A DNA stretch of 64,000 nt from Bosea sp. F3-2. GTDB taxonomy: Bacteria; Pseudomonadota; Alphaproteobacteria; Rhizobiales; Beijerinckiaceae. Under the pieces are notes generated by a model. It was not told where the DNA came from. It was given only the letters and a program-made list of their open reading frames with translations, and ran no database searches. Location of the stretch: assembly GCF_008253865.1 (NCBI RefSeq), contig NZ_CP042331.1:5917501-5981500 (forward strand). Direction: 5' to 3'. This document shows, piece after piece, positions 8,769 to 15,902 of this stretch; position 1 is the first letter of the stretch; each line of letters starts with the position of its first letter. The position numbers and the translations under genes were made by a program.

Positions 8769-8830
8769 CCCTTTGTTTGGGCATTGGATTTCTCCGAAAA
8801 GTGGATTCCACTTTTCGGTCCGATGCTCTA
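8769..8830. repeat. AGAGCATTG-type palindromic intergenic repeat, copy 2
   Basis: This stretch contains GGATTTCTCCGAAAAGTGG and then CCACTTTTCGGTCCGATGCTC. The arms CCGAAAAGTGG / CCACTTTTCGG are exact inverted repeats. The ATGCTCTAAC end matches the right end of the element at 2201-2253. It abuts the nested palindrome and the terminator, so three hairpins lie between the receptor gene and the tRNA. Confidence 0.7.
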
Positions 8831-8840
8831 ACAAGATGAA

Positions 8841-8875
8841 GGCCCTGCGCAGCTGCGCGGGGCCTTTTCCTTTTC
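8841..8875 (+). terminator. Intrinsic terminator downstream of the chemoreceptor
   Basis: GGCCCTGCGC (8841-8850) pairs with GCGCGGGGCC (8855-8864), with one G-U pair in RNA, and is followed by TTTTCCTTTT. It ends transcription of the receptor gene before the tRNA. Confidence 0.8.
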
Positions 8876-8929
8876 GATGTGGCCGCTATCGCCTTGCTTG
8901 CCGGCCTCGGGCGGTGCTAGGCGAGTGCT

Positions 8930-9005
8930 GGGCCGGTAGCTCAATGGTTAGAGCTCGCTGCTCATAACAGCGCCGGTGCCGGTTCGAGTCCGGCCCGGCC
9001 CACCA
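8930..9005 (+). tRNA. tRNA with CAU anticodon (elongator Met; Ile2 not excluded)
   Basis: A complete 76-nt cloverleaf: acceptor GGGCCGG pairs with CCGGCCC (8995-9001); D arm TAGCTCAATGGTTAGAGC; anticodon stem CGCTG/CAGCG with loop CTCATAA (anticodon CAT at 8962-8964); five-base variable loop; T arm GCCGG-TTCGAGT-CCGGC; discriminator A and encoded CCA at 9003-9005. The acceptor stem is fully paired at position 1-72, which argues against initiator tRNA. A CAU anticodon could also be the lysidine-modified Ile2 species. Confidence 0.93.
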
Positions 9006-9100
9006 ATTCCTGCAGAGCGCCGTCGACTTCGGACGCTCTCAGCCGGAGACCGCCACAAGCTGATGCTCGGTCCAGCGCATAGGGCGCCGGCAATTCGACC

Positions 9101-9295
9101 TTAGTGGTCGGATTTTCTCGTGTATTCTTCTTCTGGAATTGTCCAGTCTCGCGACCGGCCGACATGTTCGAGATCGGCCGCGAGCTTCTTCATCTTGTCG
9201 CCCTCGTCATGACGGTCGGCGAGATAGTGAACCATCATGAGCCGGCGGGCCTCCTTCAGCTTCCTGAGCCACGCCTCCCGCTCGTCTTCAGCCAT
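9101..9295 (-). CDS. Small charged hypothetical protein
   Basis: A 64-residue protein starting at 9295 after a GAGAGG ribosome site. It is strongly charged and helical (EAWLRKLKEARRLMMVHYLA, then KMKKLAADLEHV) and ends RKSDH. There is no signal peptide or TM segment. Family unknown. The coding pattern and ribosome site make it plausible; a start 5 codons upstream is possible. Confidence 0.5.
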   Translation of the reverse strand: MAEDEREAWLRKLKEARRLMMVHYLADRHDEGDKMKKLAADLEHVGRSRDWTIPEEEYTRKSDH

Positions 9296-9580
9296 CCCAG
9301 AACCTCTCATCCTTGATCGCGAATGGGGTAGAAGTCTGTCCTCTTCAATCTAAAGCACGCATGTTTCGCTTAGGAATTGGCCGAGGGGCGAGCGCTTCGG
9401 CCGCGTAGCTTGCCACAGGATACGCCAAAAGCGACGACAACGCCTTACGCTTGGATGGGCAGCGCTTCGGCGTTGACAGGCCTGCCTGCTTCGCCAACCC
9501 TGCGTGGGCTGTGCGCCGGCTTGGCGATCGCCCCTCAAGGTCTTGGACAATCGGCTGATGAAGTGCCTCGCGGTGGGCGA

Positions 9581-10438
9581 ATGAACCGTTATCCGATGTT
9601 CAACCCACAGCTGCTGCTCAGCTTCGTCGCAGTGTGCGAGACCCTGAGCTTCACCCGCGCGGCCGATCGCGTGTCCCTGTCGCAATCGACCGTCAGCCAG
9701 CAGGTTCGGCGGCTGGAGGATCTGCTCGGCAAGCCGCTGCTGGAGCGGTCCTCGCATCAGGTCGAATTGACCGAGGAAGGGGGCAGGCTGCTGCGCTATG
9801 CGCGGCGCATCATCGCGCTGAACGAGGAGGCGCATGATGCGCTGACCGGATTCTGGCGCGACGGCGTGCTCAGGCTCGGCATGCCGGAGGACTTCACGGT
9901 ACCGACCGTCGATCTTCTGGCGGCGTTCAGCCGCGAGCAGCCGCATTTGCGGCTCGATGTCACCAGCGGCCTCAGCGCCGATCTGCGCAGCGCCTATGAC
10001 CGCGAAGAGCTGGACCTGATCCTGGTCAAGCAGCGCCGCCGCCAGCCGCCCCGCGCCGCCCGGCGGGAGCCGTTGCTGTGGCTCGACAGCATGGCTCATC
10101 CGGCGATCGAGCGCTCGCCGGTGTCGCTGGCCGTCTTCCCGCTCAATGGCCTCTACCGCGAGGAGCTTTGCGAGGCGCTCGACGGCCTCGGCATTCGCTG
10201 GCGCGTGAGCTACAGCAGCGCGAGCCTGGCTGCGCTCGCCGCCGCATCGGCTGCCGGGCTGGGCGTGACCTTGCTGCCCGCGAGCTGCCGCCTGCCCGGC
10301 CACCGGACGCTGGGAATGGCCGAGGGATTGCCGGAGATCACGGATTTCGAGCTCGCGCTCTACTATCGCGACAATGCACCCGCCGCGGCCATCGTGCTGG
10401 CCGAGCGACTGGCCGAGTTCTGCAAGCTGGAATGGTGA
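9581..10438 (+). CDS. LysR family transcriptional regulator
   Basis: A 285-residue LysR-type regulator. The N-terminal winged helix-turn-helix (residues 8-66) shows LLLSFVAVCETLSFTRAADR and LSQSTVSQQVRRLEDLLGKPL. The effector domain begins near residue 95 (VLRLGMPEDFTVPTVDLLAAF). The effector domain contains an unusually basic stretch (KQRRRQPPRAARREP). The start at 9581 places the HTH at the usual position; a longer in-frame reading from 9377 adds 68 residues with no domain. The amidohydrolase gene follows 131 bases downstream on the same strand and may be a target, although LysR targets are more often divergent. Confidence 0.9.
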   Translation: MNRYPMFNPQLLLSFVAVCETLSFTRAADRVSLSQSTVSQQVRRLEDLLGKPLLERSSHQVELTEEGGRLLRYARRIIALNEEAHDALTGFWRDGVLRLGMPEDFTVPTVDLLAAFSREQPHLRLDVTSGLSADLRSAYDREELDLILVKQRRRQPPRAARREPLLWLDSMAHPAIERSPVSLAVFPLNGLYREELCEALDGLGIRWRVSYSSASLAALAAASAAGLGVTLLPASCRLPGHRTLGMAEGLPEITDFELALYYRDNAPAAAIVLAERLAEFCKLEW

Positions 10439-10569
10439 GCAAGCGGCGGCTTGCCGGGCGGCATTGCCGTTTCGAATAGCCAGGATTGGCAAATATCGCT
10501 GCCAAGCGGGGCTGCCCGCGCGTAAATCCGAGGGCGGAAACGCAACCATCGAGGCAACGGAAAACCGCC

Positions 10570-11970
10570 ATGGAAACCAGGCATCACCACAGCCGACGGG
10601 CCTTTCTCAGCCAGACCGGAAAGGTCACCGCCGCCTATGCCGTCGCCGGGCTGGCGAGCGGAGCCGCCCAGGCCGCACCGGCTGCGCCCCCTCAGACGCG
10701 TCCGATGTCCGAGGCAGGTGTCAGCAAGCTGACGGATCAGCATTACTGCCTGACCGAGGTGCGGCTTGAGGAAGGCTTCGAGCGTGACGGCGAGATCGTC
10801 ATCGGCACCCGCACGGCGCTGTACACGCTCGAGATCAAGGCCGGGAAGATCGCTGCGCTGCATCCGGCCGGTGCGGCCTTGCCGGCCGGCGTGCCCTGCT
10901 ATCGCGCCCATGGCCAGCTCGCCCTGCCGGCGATGCGCGACATGCACATCCATCTGGACAAGACCTTCTATAGTGGTCCGTGGCAGGCCCCGCTGCCGCG
11001 CCAGGGCAAGACGATCCTCGACATGATCGCCCGCGAGGAGAAGCTGATTCCGCAATTGCTGCCGACCTCGCAGCAGCGTGCCGAGGCGCTGATCGCCCTG
11101 CTGCAGTCGAAGGGCACGACGGTGGCGCGCAGCCATTGCAACATCGATCCGGTCAGTGGCCTCAAAAGCCTCGAACACCTCCAGCGCGCGCTGGAAAACC
11201 ATCGCGACGACTTCGTCTGCGAGATCGTCGCCTTTCCGCAGCACGGCTTGCTGCACTCGAAGGTCGACGGGCTGATGCGGGAGGCGATGAAGATGGGCGT
11301 CGCCTATGTCGGCGGGCTCGATCCGACCAATGTCGACGGGGCAATGGAGAAGTCGCTCGACGGCATGTTCCAGATCGCCCTCGATACCGGCAAGGGCGTC
11401 GACATCCACCTGCACGAGACCAATCCGGCCGGCGTCGCTGCGGTCAACTACATGATCGAGACCGTGGAGAAGAACCCGGCCCTGCACGGCAAGGTGACGA
11501 TCAGCCACGCTTTCGCGCTCACCACGCTGTCTCAAGGCGCGCTGGCGGAAACCATCGGGCGAATGGCGGCGCAGCAGATGACCATCGCCTCGACCGTGCC
11601 GCTCGGAAGCCTGACGATGCCGTTGCCGCAACTGAGCGAGAAGGGCGTCTTCGTGATGACCGGCACCGACAGCGTCATCGATCACTGGTCGCCCTTCGGC
11701 AAGGGCGACATGCTGGAGAAGGCGAACCTCTACGCGCAGATCTACAGGGGCAGCGACGAGTTTCGCTTGTCGCGCGCCATGGCGATCGCAACCGGCGGCG
11801 TGCTGCCCCTCGACGACAGCGGCAAGCGGGCATGGCCGAAGGCTGGTGACGACGCAGCTTTCACGCTGGTTCCGGCCAGCTGCTCGGCCGAGGCGGTCGC
11901 CCGCCTGCCGGAGCGCAGCGCCACCTTCCATCGCGGCCGCATGGTCTTCGGCAGCGTCGGGGTTGCCTGA
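10570..11970 (+). CDS. Tat-exported amidohydrolase family protein (cytosine deaminase-like)
   Basis: A 466-residue metal-dependent hydrolase of the amidohydrolase superfamily, closest in motifs to cytosine/N-isopropylammelide deaminases. The N-terminus is a Tat signal (SRRAFLSQTGK, then a hydrophobic stretch ending near AAQAAPA), so it is predicted to be periplasmic. Metal and substrate motifs visible are DMHIHLDKTF (about residue 125), VDIHLHET, TISHAF and VMTGTDSVIDHW. Periplasmic location is uncommon for this group. The start is placed to keep the Tat signal at the N-terminus; the reading could extend to 10486 without it. Substrate unknown. Located after the LysR gene. Confidence 0.85.
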   Translation: METRHHHSRRAFLSQTGKVTAAYAVAGLASGAAQAAPAAPPQTRPMSEAGVSKLTDQHYCLTEVRLEEGFERDGEIVIGTRTALYTLEIKAGKIAALHPAGAALPAGVPCYRAHGQLALPAMRDMHIHLDKTFYSGPWQAPLPRQGKTILDMIAREEKLIPQLLPTSQQRAEALIALLQSKGTTVARSHCNIDPVSGLKSLEHLQRALENHRDDFVCEIVAFPQHGLLHSKVDGLMREAMKMGVAYVGGLDPTNVDGAMEKSLDGMFQIALDTGKGVDIHLHETNPAGVAAVNYMIETVEKNPALHGKVTISHAFALTTLSQGALAETIGRMAAQQMTIASTVPLGSLTMPLPQLSEKGVFVMTGTDSVIDHWSPFGKGDMLEKANLYAQIYRGSDEFRLSRAMAIATGGVLPLDDSGKRAWPKAGDDAAFTLVPASCSAEAVARLPERSATFHRGRMVFGSVGVA

Positions 11971-12004
11971 TCCCGCACGCTTCGTTCGTTGCGAATTTCG
12001 TATG

Positions 12005-12037
12005 GGCGCCGCCTGTCGGTTACCGACAGGCGGCGCC
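12005..12037. terminator. Long perfect hairpin between convergent genes
   Basis: The arms 12005-12020 and 12022-12037 are exact reverse complements (GGCGCCGCCTGTCGG...). The hairpin lies between the amidohydrolase stop (11970) and the SOD stop (12081), a place expected for a bidirectional terminator. A T tract is lacking, so termination is inferred from position and stem strength. Confidence 0.55.
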
Positions 12038-12080
12038 AATACGCTGATCTTACTGCTTTAGCGGGACTGTCGGCCGCCGC

Positions 12081-12827
12081 TCAGATCGCGAGCTTGCCGG
12101 CCTTGGCCGCAGCATAGCGCTCGTTGACCTTCGCCCAGTTCACGACGTTCCACCAGCTCTTGAGGTAGTCCGCCCGGCGGTTCTGGTACTTCAGGTAATA
12201 GGCGTGCTCCCACACGTCGTTGCCGAGCAGGACCATCTGCTTTTCCATGATCGGGCTGTCCTGGTTCGGCTTGGCCAGCAAAGCGAGCTTGCCGTCCTTG
12301 TCGACGGTGATGAAGACCCAACCCGAGCCGAAGACGCGCAGGCCGGCCGCCTCGAAATCGGCCTTGAACTTGTCGAAGCCGCCGAGGTCGCGGGTGATCG
12401 CGGCGGCGACGTCGCCGGTCGGCGCGCCGCCGGCTCCCGGGCCCATCACCTCCCAGAACATGGTGTGGTTGGCGTGGCCGCCGCCATTGTTGCGCACGAG
12501 GGTGCGTACGCTTTCCGGCAACTGGTTTAGGTCGGCCAGCAATTCGCCGACCGAGGCCTTGGCGATCACACCATTGTCCTTGGCGGCGTTGTTGAGCGCC
12601 GCGACATAGGCGGCGTGGTGGCGGTTGTAGTGGATGTCCATGGTCGTCACGTCGATATGCGGTTCGAGCGCATTGGGCTCATAGGCGCGCTTCGGCAGCG
12701 AGAAGGGGCCGGTGGGCGCTGCCGGGGCGGTGGCCTGCGCCCAAACCCGGGGCGCGGCGGCGGCCGCGAGGGTACCGGCGCCGAGGCCGAGAACGGCACG
12801 GCGGGAGAAGACCGAAAACTCTGTCAT
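12081..12827 (-). CDS. Fe/Mn superoxide dismutase with Tat signal
   Basis: A 248-residue iron/manganese superoxide dismutase that converts superoxide to hydrogen peroxide and oxygen. The C-terminal signature GNDVWEHAYYLKYQNRRADY supplies the Asp and His metal ligands. Upstream ligands are in MDIHYNRHHAAYV and NGGGHANHTMFW. The first 30 residues (FSRRAVLGLGAGTLAAAAAPRVWA) are a Tat signal, so the enzyme is predicted to be exported, in contrast to the usual cytosolic SodA/SodB. The GGGHANH pattern is more Mn-like. Monocistronic and divergent from the chemotaxis operon. Confidence 0.93.
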   Translation of the reverse strand: MTEFSVFSRRAVLGLGAGTLAAAAAPRVWAQATAPAAPTGPFSLPKRAYEPNALEPHIDVTTMDIHYNRHHAAYVAALNNAAKDNGVIAKASVGELLADLNQLPESVRTLVRNNGGGHANHTMFWEVMGPGAGGAPTGDVAAAITRDLGGFDKFKADFEAAGLRVFGSGWVFITVDKDGKLALLAKPNQDSPIMEKQMVLLGNDVWEHAYYLKYQNRRADYLKSWWNVVNWAKVNERYAAAKAGKLAI

Positions 12828-13098
12828 GACGTCCTCCGATGTGAAGCTTTGTGCAGGCAGCGCTTGAGACTGCCGTCGGTGATGGTTGCTTTGTCTACGT
12901 CGAAAGGTCGAGCGGGTTCCCGTGGCTAAAGCGTCCCCCGAATAGAGGAAGGGCTGCTAGCCCCCCAGCCGGCGGCAGCAATGAAGGCTCACCCCATGTT
13001 CCGGCCGCCCTTGACGCCCGGAATGCCTTCTTAACCAGCGATTTACCGCGTTTCACTACGGTCTGGAAGGAAATCCGTCGGTTCGGGGAACGCCTCGC

Positions 13099-14601
13099 AT
13101 GCACGCACTGGCTCTCAAGGCCGATCTGGCGACCCTGGACGAGTCGTTCAACGATGCGGCGGCGCCCGTCGGTGTATCCGCTCGCCCGATTGCTGCTCCG
13201 GAAACCGGCGCCGAGCGCGCCGTGCGCGAGATCGCGGATCGCTTCGGCAAGCTCAGTGCTGAGATCACCGATGTCGCGGGCCGGATCGGCGATGTGACCC
13301 AGCAGTTCGGGACCCAGACCGCAGGGCTTCGGCGCGTCGTCGGCGCGGTCGAGCAGGTCTCGCGCGCCAACCACGCGATCCGGCAGTCGGCCGAGGGAGC
13401 GCAAGCGGCGGCTTCGGTCGTGCGCAGCGGGCTCGAACGTGTCACCGGCTCGGTCAAGCTCGGCCTCAATGCCGCGCAGACGGATATCGAGACGCTCTCG
13501 GAGGAGGCGCAGTCGATGTCGCAGGCGCTGGCGCAGGCCGTCCGCGACGCGCACAAGGCGCGTGCCTCCAGCGACGCGATCCAGTCGATCACCCGCGAGA
13601 TCCAGCTGCTCTCGATCAATGCCGGCGTCGAGGCGGCGCGCAGCGGCGAGGCCGGCAAGGGCTTCGCCGTCATCGCCGCCGCGGTGAAGGCGCTGGCGGA
13701 GCAGACGCGGGAAGCGACTGCCGCGAGCGCGACCCAGCTCGACCTTCTGGTCAAAGCGGTCGACGCGCTCTCCCGCCGTAGCCAGGAGAATGCGCAGACG
13801 GCACAGCGCGCCCGCGAGGGCAGCCGGTCGATCTCGCAGCAGGTCAGCGAGTTCGACAGCTTCGGCCGCTCGGTCGTCGAGCTGATCGGCGAGATCGAGG
13901 CGGTATCGCGGCCGACGCGGGAGAATGCCGAGGCCTGTGCCAAGGCCGGGCATGACCTAGCCGGGCTGGTCGCCGGCGTCGATGCCTCGACCGATATCCT
14001 CGACCAGGCCGTGCGGCGCACCGAGACGCTCGTTGCGATCAGCGAAGGGGTCCTGGGCTCGATTGCCGCTTCCGGTGTCCGGACGGCACAATCAGAGTTG
14101 ATCGCGACGGCGATGGAGACGGCCGCGACGATCGGAGAGCTGTTCGAGGCCGCGTTGGCGCGGGGCGACATGACGCTCGCCGATCTGTTCGACGAAGCCT
14201 ATCGGCCGGTGCAGGGCTCCGATCCGGTCCAGCACATGACCCGCTTCGTCGGCCTGACCGACCGGCTGTTGCCGCCGCTGCAGGAGAAGCTGCTGGCCTC
14301 GAACGGGCGGATCGTGTTCTGCGCCGCGGTCGACCGCAACGGCTTCCTGCCGACGCATAACCGCAAATACGCGCAGCCGCAGGGCAGGGACCCGGTGTGG
14401 AACAACGCCAATTGCCGCAACCGGCGCATCTTCGACGACCGGACCGGGCTCGCCGCCGCACGCAACCGCAAGCCCTTCCTGTTGCAGAGCTATCGGCGCG
14501 ACATGGGCGGCGGGCAGTTCCTGGTGATGGAGGACCTGTCGGCGCCGATCATGGTGAAGGGGCGGCACTGGGGTGGCTTCCGCATTGGGCTGAAGGTGTA
14601 G
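13099..14601 (+). CDS. Soluble chemoreceptor (IcpA-like), first gene of the che operon
   Basis: A 500-residue methyl-accepting-type protein without TM helices. Residues about 40-290 form the coiled-coil signalling domain with tip SITREIQLLSINAGVEAARS, diverged from the usual hairpin consensus. The C-terminal 150 residues form a globular domain (FCAAVDRNGFLPTHNRKY, NCRNRRIFDDRTG, DMGGGQFLVMEDLSAP, GRHWGGFRIG) similar to the Cache-like C-terminus of cytosolic receptors. Sinorhizobium meliloti IcpA, also soluble, likewise heads its che operon, so function as an intracellular receptor is inferred from position and architecture. The receiver gene follows at 14655. Confidence 0.9.
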   Translation: MHALALKADLATLDESFNDAAAPVGVSARPIAAPETGAERAVREIADRFGKLSAEITDVAGRIGDVTQQFGTQTAGLRRVVGAVEQVSRANHAIRQSAEGAQAAASVVRSGLERVTGSVKLGLNAAQTDIETLSEEAQSMSQALAQAVRDAHKARASSDAIQSITREIQLLSINAGVEAARSGEAGKGFAVIAAAVKALAEQTREATAASATQLDLLVKAVDALSRRSQENAQTAQRAREGSRSISQQVSEFDSFGRSVVELIGEIEAVSRPTRENAEACAKAGHDLAGLVAGVDASTDILDQAVRRTETLVAISEGVLGSIAASGVRTAQSELIATAMETAATIGELFEAALARGDMTLADLFDEAYRPVQGSDPVQHMTRFVGLTDRLLPPLQEKLLASNGRIVFCAAVDRNGFLPTHNRKYAQPQGRDPVWNNANCRNRRIFDDRTGLAAARNRKPFLLQSYRRDMGGGQFLVMEDLSAPIMVKGRHWGGFRIGLKV

Positions 14602-14654
14602 CGGCCATTCGTGTCGTCTGTGGAGTTGAGTGAGCGAGTACCCGAGCGAGCGCC

Positions 14655-15122
14655 ATGCATATTGCGCCAACCTTCCCGAACCTGTCGGTGCTGCTCATCG
14701 ACCCGAGCCCGCACTATCGGCGGATCATCCGCACGATGCTATACCAGACACAGCTCAACCGCATCTTCGAGGCGCCGGACCTGTCCTCGGCCGCGACGAC
14801 CTTCATCCAGAAGCAGCCGAACATCGTCATTCTGGACTGGGATCTGCCGGATGGCGGCAGCGTGAAATGCCTGGCCGCGATCCGCTCGTTCAAGACCTCG
14901 CCCTTCGCCAAGGCGCCGGTGCTGGTGATGATGGAACGGCCCGACCGGCGCTCGATCGTCCAGGCGGCGAAGCTCGGCGCGCACGAGATCATCACCAAGC
15001 CGATCTCGCCCAACAACCTCTGGCTGCATATGTCGGGCATCATCAACATGCCCCGGAAATACCGGGAGGCGAACGGCAAGATCACGCTGGTGCCCCGCGC
15101 CATCAGCAACAACATGTTCTGA
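14655..15122 (+). CDS. Atypical response-regulator receiver protein
   Basis: A 155-residue single receiver domain with a 30-residue C-terminal tail (KYREANGKITLVPRA). The phosphoacceptor Asp (VILDWDLPDGG) and the beta-5 Lys (EIITKPIS) are kept. The usual acidic pair reads IDP rather than DD, and the beta-4 Thr/Ser is Met (VLVMMERPD). Magnesium binding and the phosphorylation switch may therefore be impaired. It lies between the soluble receptor and the STAS gene, so it is part of the chemotaxis operon. The partner kinase would be the CheA encoded downstream. It could act as a phosphate sink or a phosphorylation-independent adaptor; this is inference. Confidence 0.88.
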   Translation: MHIAPTFPNLSVLLIDPSPHYRRIIRTMLYQTQLNRIFEAPDLSSAATTFIQKQPNIVILDWDLPDGGSVKCLAAIRSFKTSPFAKAPVLVMMERPDRRSIVQAAKLGAHEIITKPISPNNLWLHMSGIINMPRKYREANGKITLVPRAISNNMF

Positions 15123-15245
15123 GCCGGGGCGCGTCGCCGCGCAATTGTGGCGAAAGCGTCACGAGTATTGACGGGCCTCGCGCCATTTAGCGAAGTTTTT
15201 ACCAGTTTGTTGTGATGCTCCGTGGGCAATCCTGGGTCGCCCTTC

Positions 15246-15527
15246 ATGGTCATCACCGTCTCGCTTCCGCCCTTCCTCGGCCGTTCCGAGGCCGCGACGT
15301 TCCGCAACCAGTTGCTCGTCGCGCTGGAGCAGAAGGAAAGCGTCGCCGTCGAATGCGCCGAAGCCGGGCCGCTGCCGAGCCTCTGGATCCAGCTCCTTCA
15401 TTCCGCAGCCGCCAGCGCCAGGGCGCGGGGGCTTTCGGTCACGCTCAAGGCGGCCTCGTCGGAGTGCCGCGAATCCTTGCGGGCGATCGGCTTCGATGCC
15501 GCTCACAGCGCTCTCGTTCTGGAGTGA
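15246..15527 (+). CDS. cheS: STAS-domain chemotaxis protein (CheS-like)
   Basis: About 93 residues with the STAS fold pattern: VITVSLPPFLGRSEAATF, SVAVECAEAGPLPSLWIQLL, and a C-terminal helix SECRESLRAIGF. It sits directly before cheY and cheA. In Sinorhizobium meliloti the small STAS protein CheS, encoded just before cheY1-cheA, binds CheA and speeds CheY1-P dephosphorylation. The same role is inferred here from position and size, not from residue-level proof. The start could instead be GTG at 15222. The stop is 5 bases from the cheY ATG, indicating tight cotranscription. Confidence 0.75.
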   Translation: MVITVSLPPFLGRSEAATFRNQLLVALEQKESVAVECAEAGPLPSLWIQLLHSAAASARARGLSVTLKAASSECRESLRAIGFDAAHSALVLE

Positions 15528-15532
15528 CAGGC

Positions 15533-15892
15533 ATGAAAATCCTGGCCATTGACGATACCAAGACCCTGCTGAGCCTGCTCAGCCTGACGCTGCGCAATGC
15601 CGGCCATGAAGTGACCGAGGCCGAGAACGGCGAGGACGGGCTGAGCAAGTTCGACCAGTTCAAGCCCGATCTCGTCATCACCGACCTCAACATGCCGATC
15701 ATGGATGGCATCGAATTCACCCGCGCCTGCCGCTCGCGGCCCGCCGGGCAGAACACGCCGATCATCGTGCTGACCACGGAGAACGGCGCCGAGATCAAGG
15801 CGGAAGGACGCCGCGCCGGCGCCAGCGCCTGGATGGTCAAGCCTTTCGAGCCCAACACGCTGCTCGGCCTCGTCGCGCGCTACCAGAACTGA
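15533..15892 (+). CDS. cheY: Chemotaxis response regulator CheY (first copy)
   Basis: A 119-residue stand-alone receiver with all active-site residues: AIDDTKT (acidic pair), VITDLNMPIMDG (phospho-Asp), IIVLTTEN (Thr) and WMVKPFEP (Lys). In two-CheY alphaproteobacterial systems, the copy next to cheA usually acts as a phosphate sink while the second copy binds the motor; which does what here is inference. It starts 5 bases after the STAS gene and ends 10 bases before cheA. Confidence 0.95.
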   Translation: MKILAIDDTKTLLSLLSLTLRNAGHEVTEAENGEDGLSKFDQFKPDLVITDLNMPIMDGIEFTRACRSRPAGQNTPIIVLTTENGAEIKAEGRRAGASAWMVKPFEPNTLLGLVARYQN

Positions 15893-15902
15893 AGGCCGGC
15901 CG

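Noticed and set aside
6132..8834. Long minus-strand open frame opposite the chemoreceptor
   Set aside because: It mirrors the GC-rich receptor codons; its composition is low-complexity (many Arg, Leu, Gly, Asp) and no domain appears.
8930..9005. tRNA as an integration site for a genomic island
   Set aside because: No integrase gene and no repeat of the tRNA 3' end was seen downstream in the window.
8962..9165. Minus-strand frame across the tRNA
   Set aside because: Its C-terminal part is read from the tRNA gene itself.
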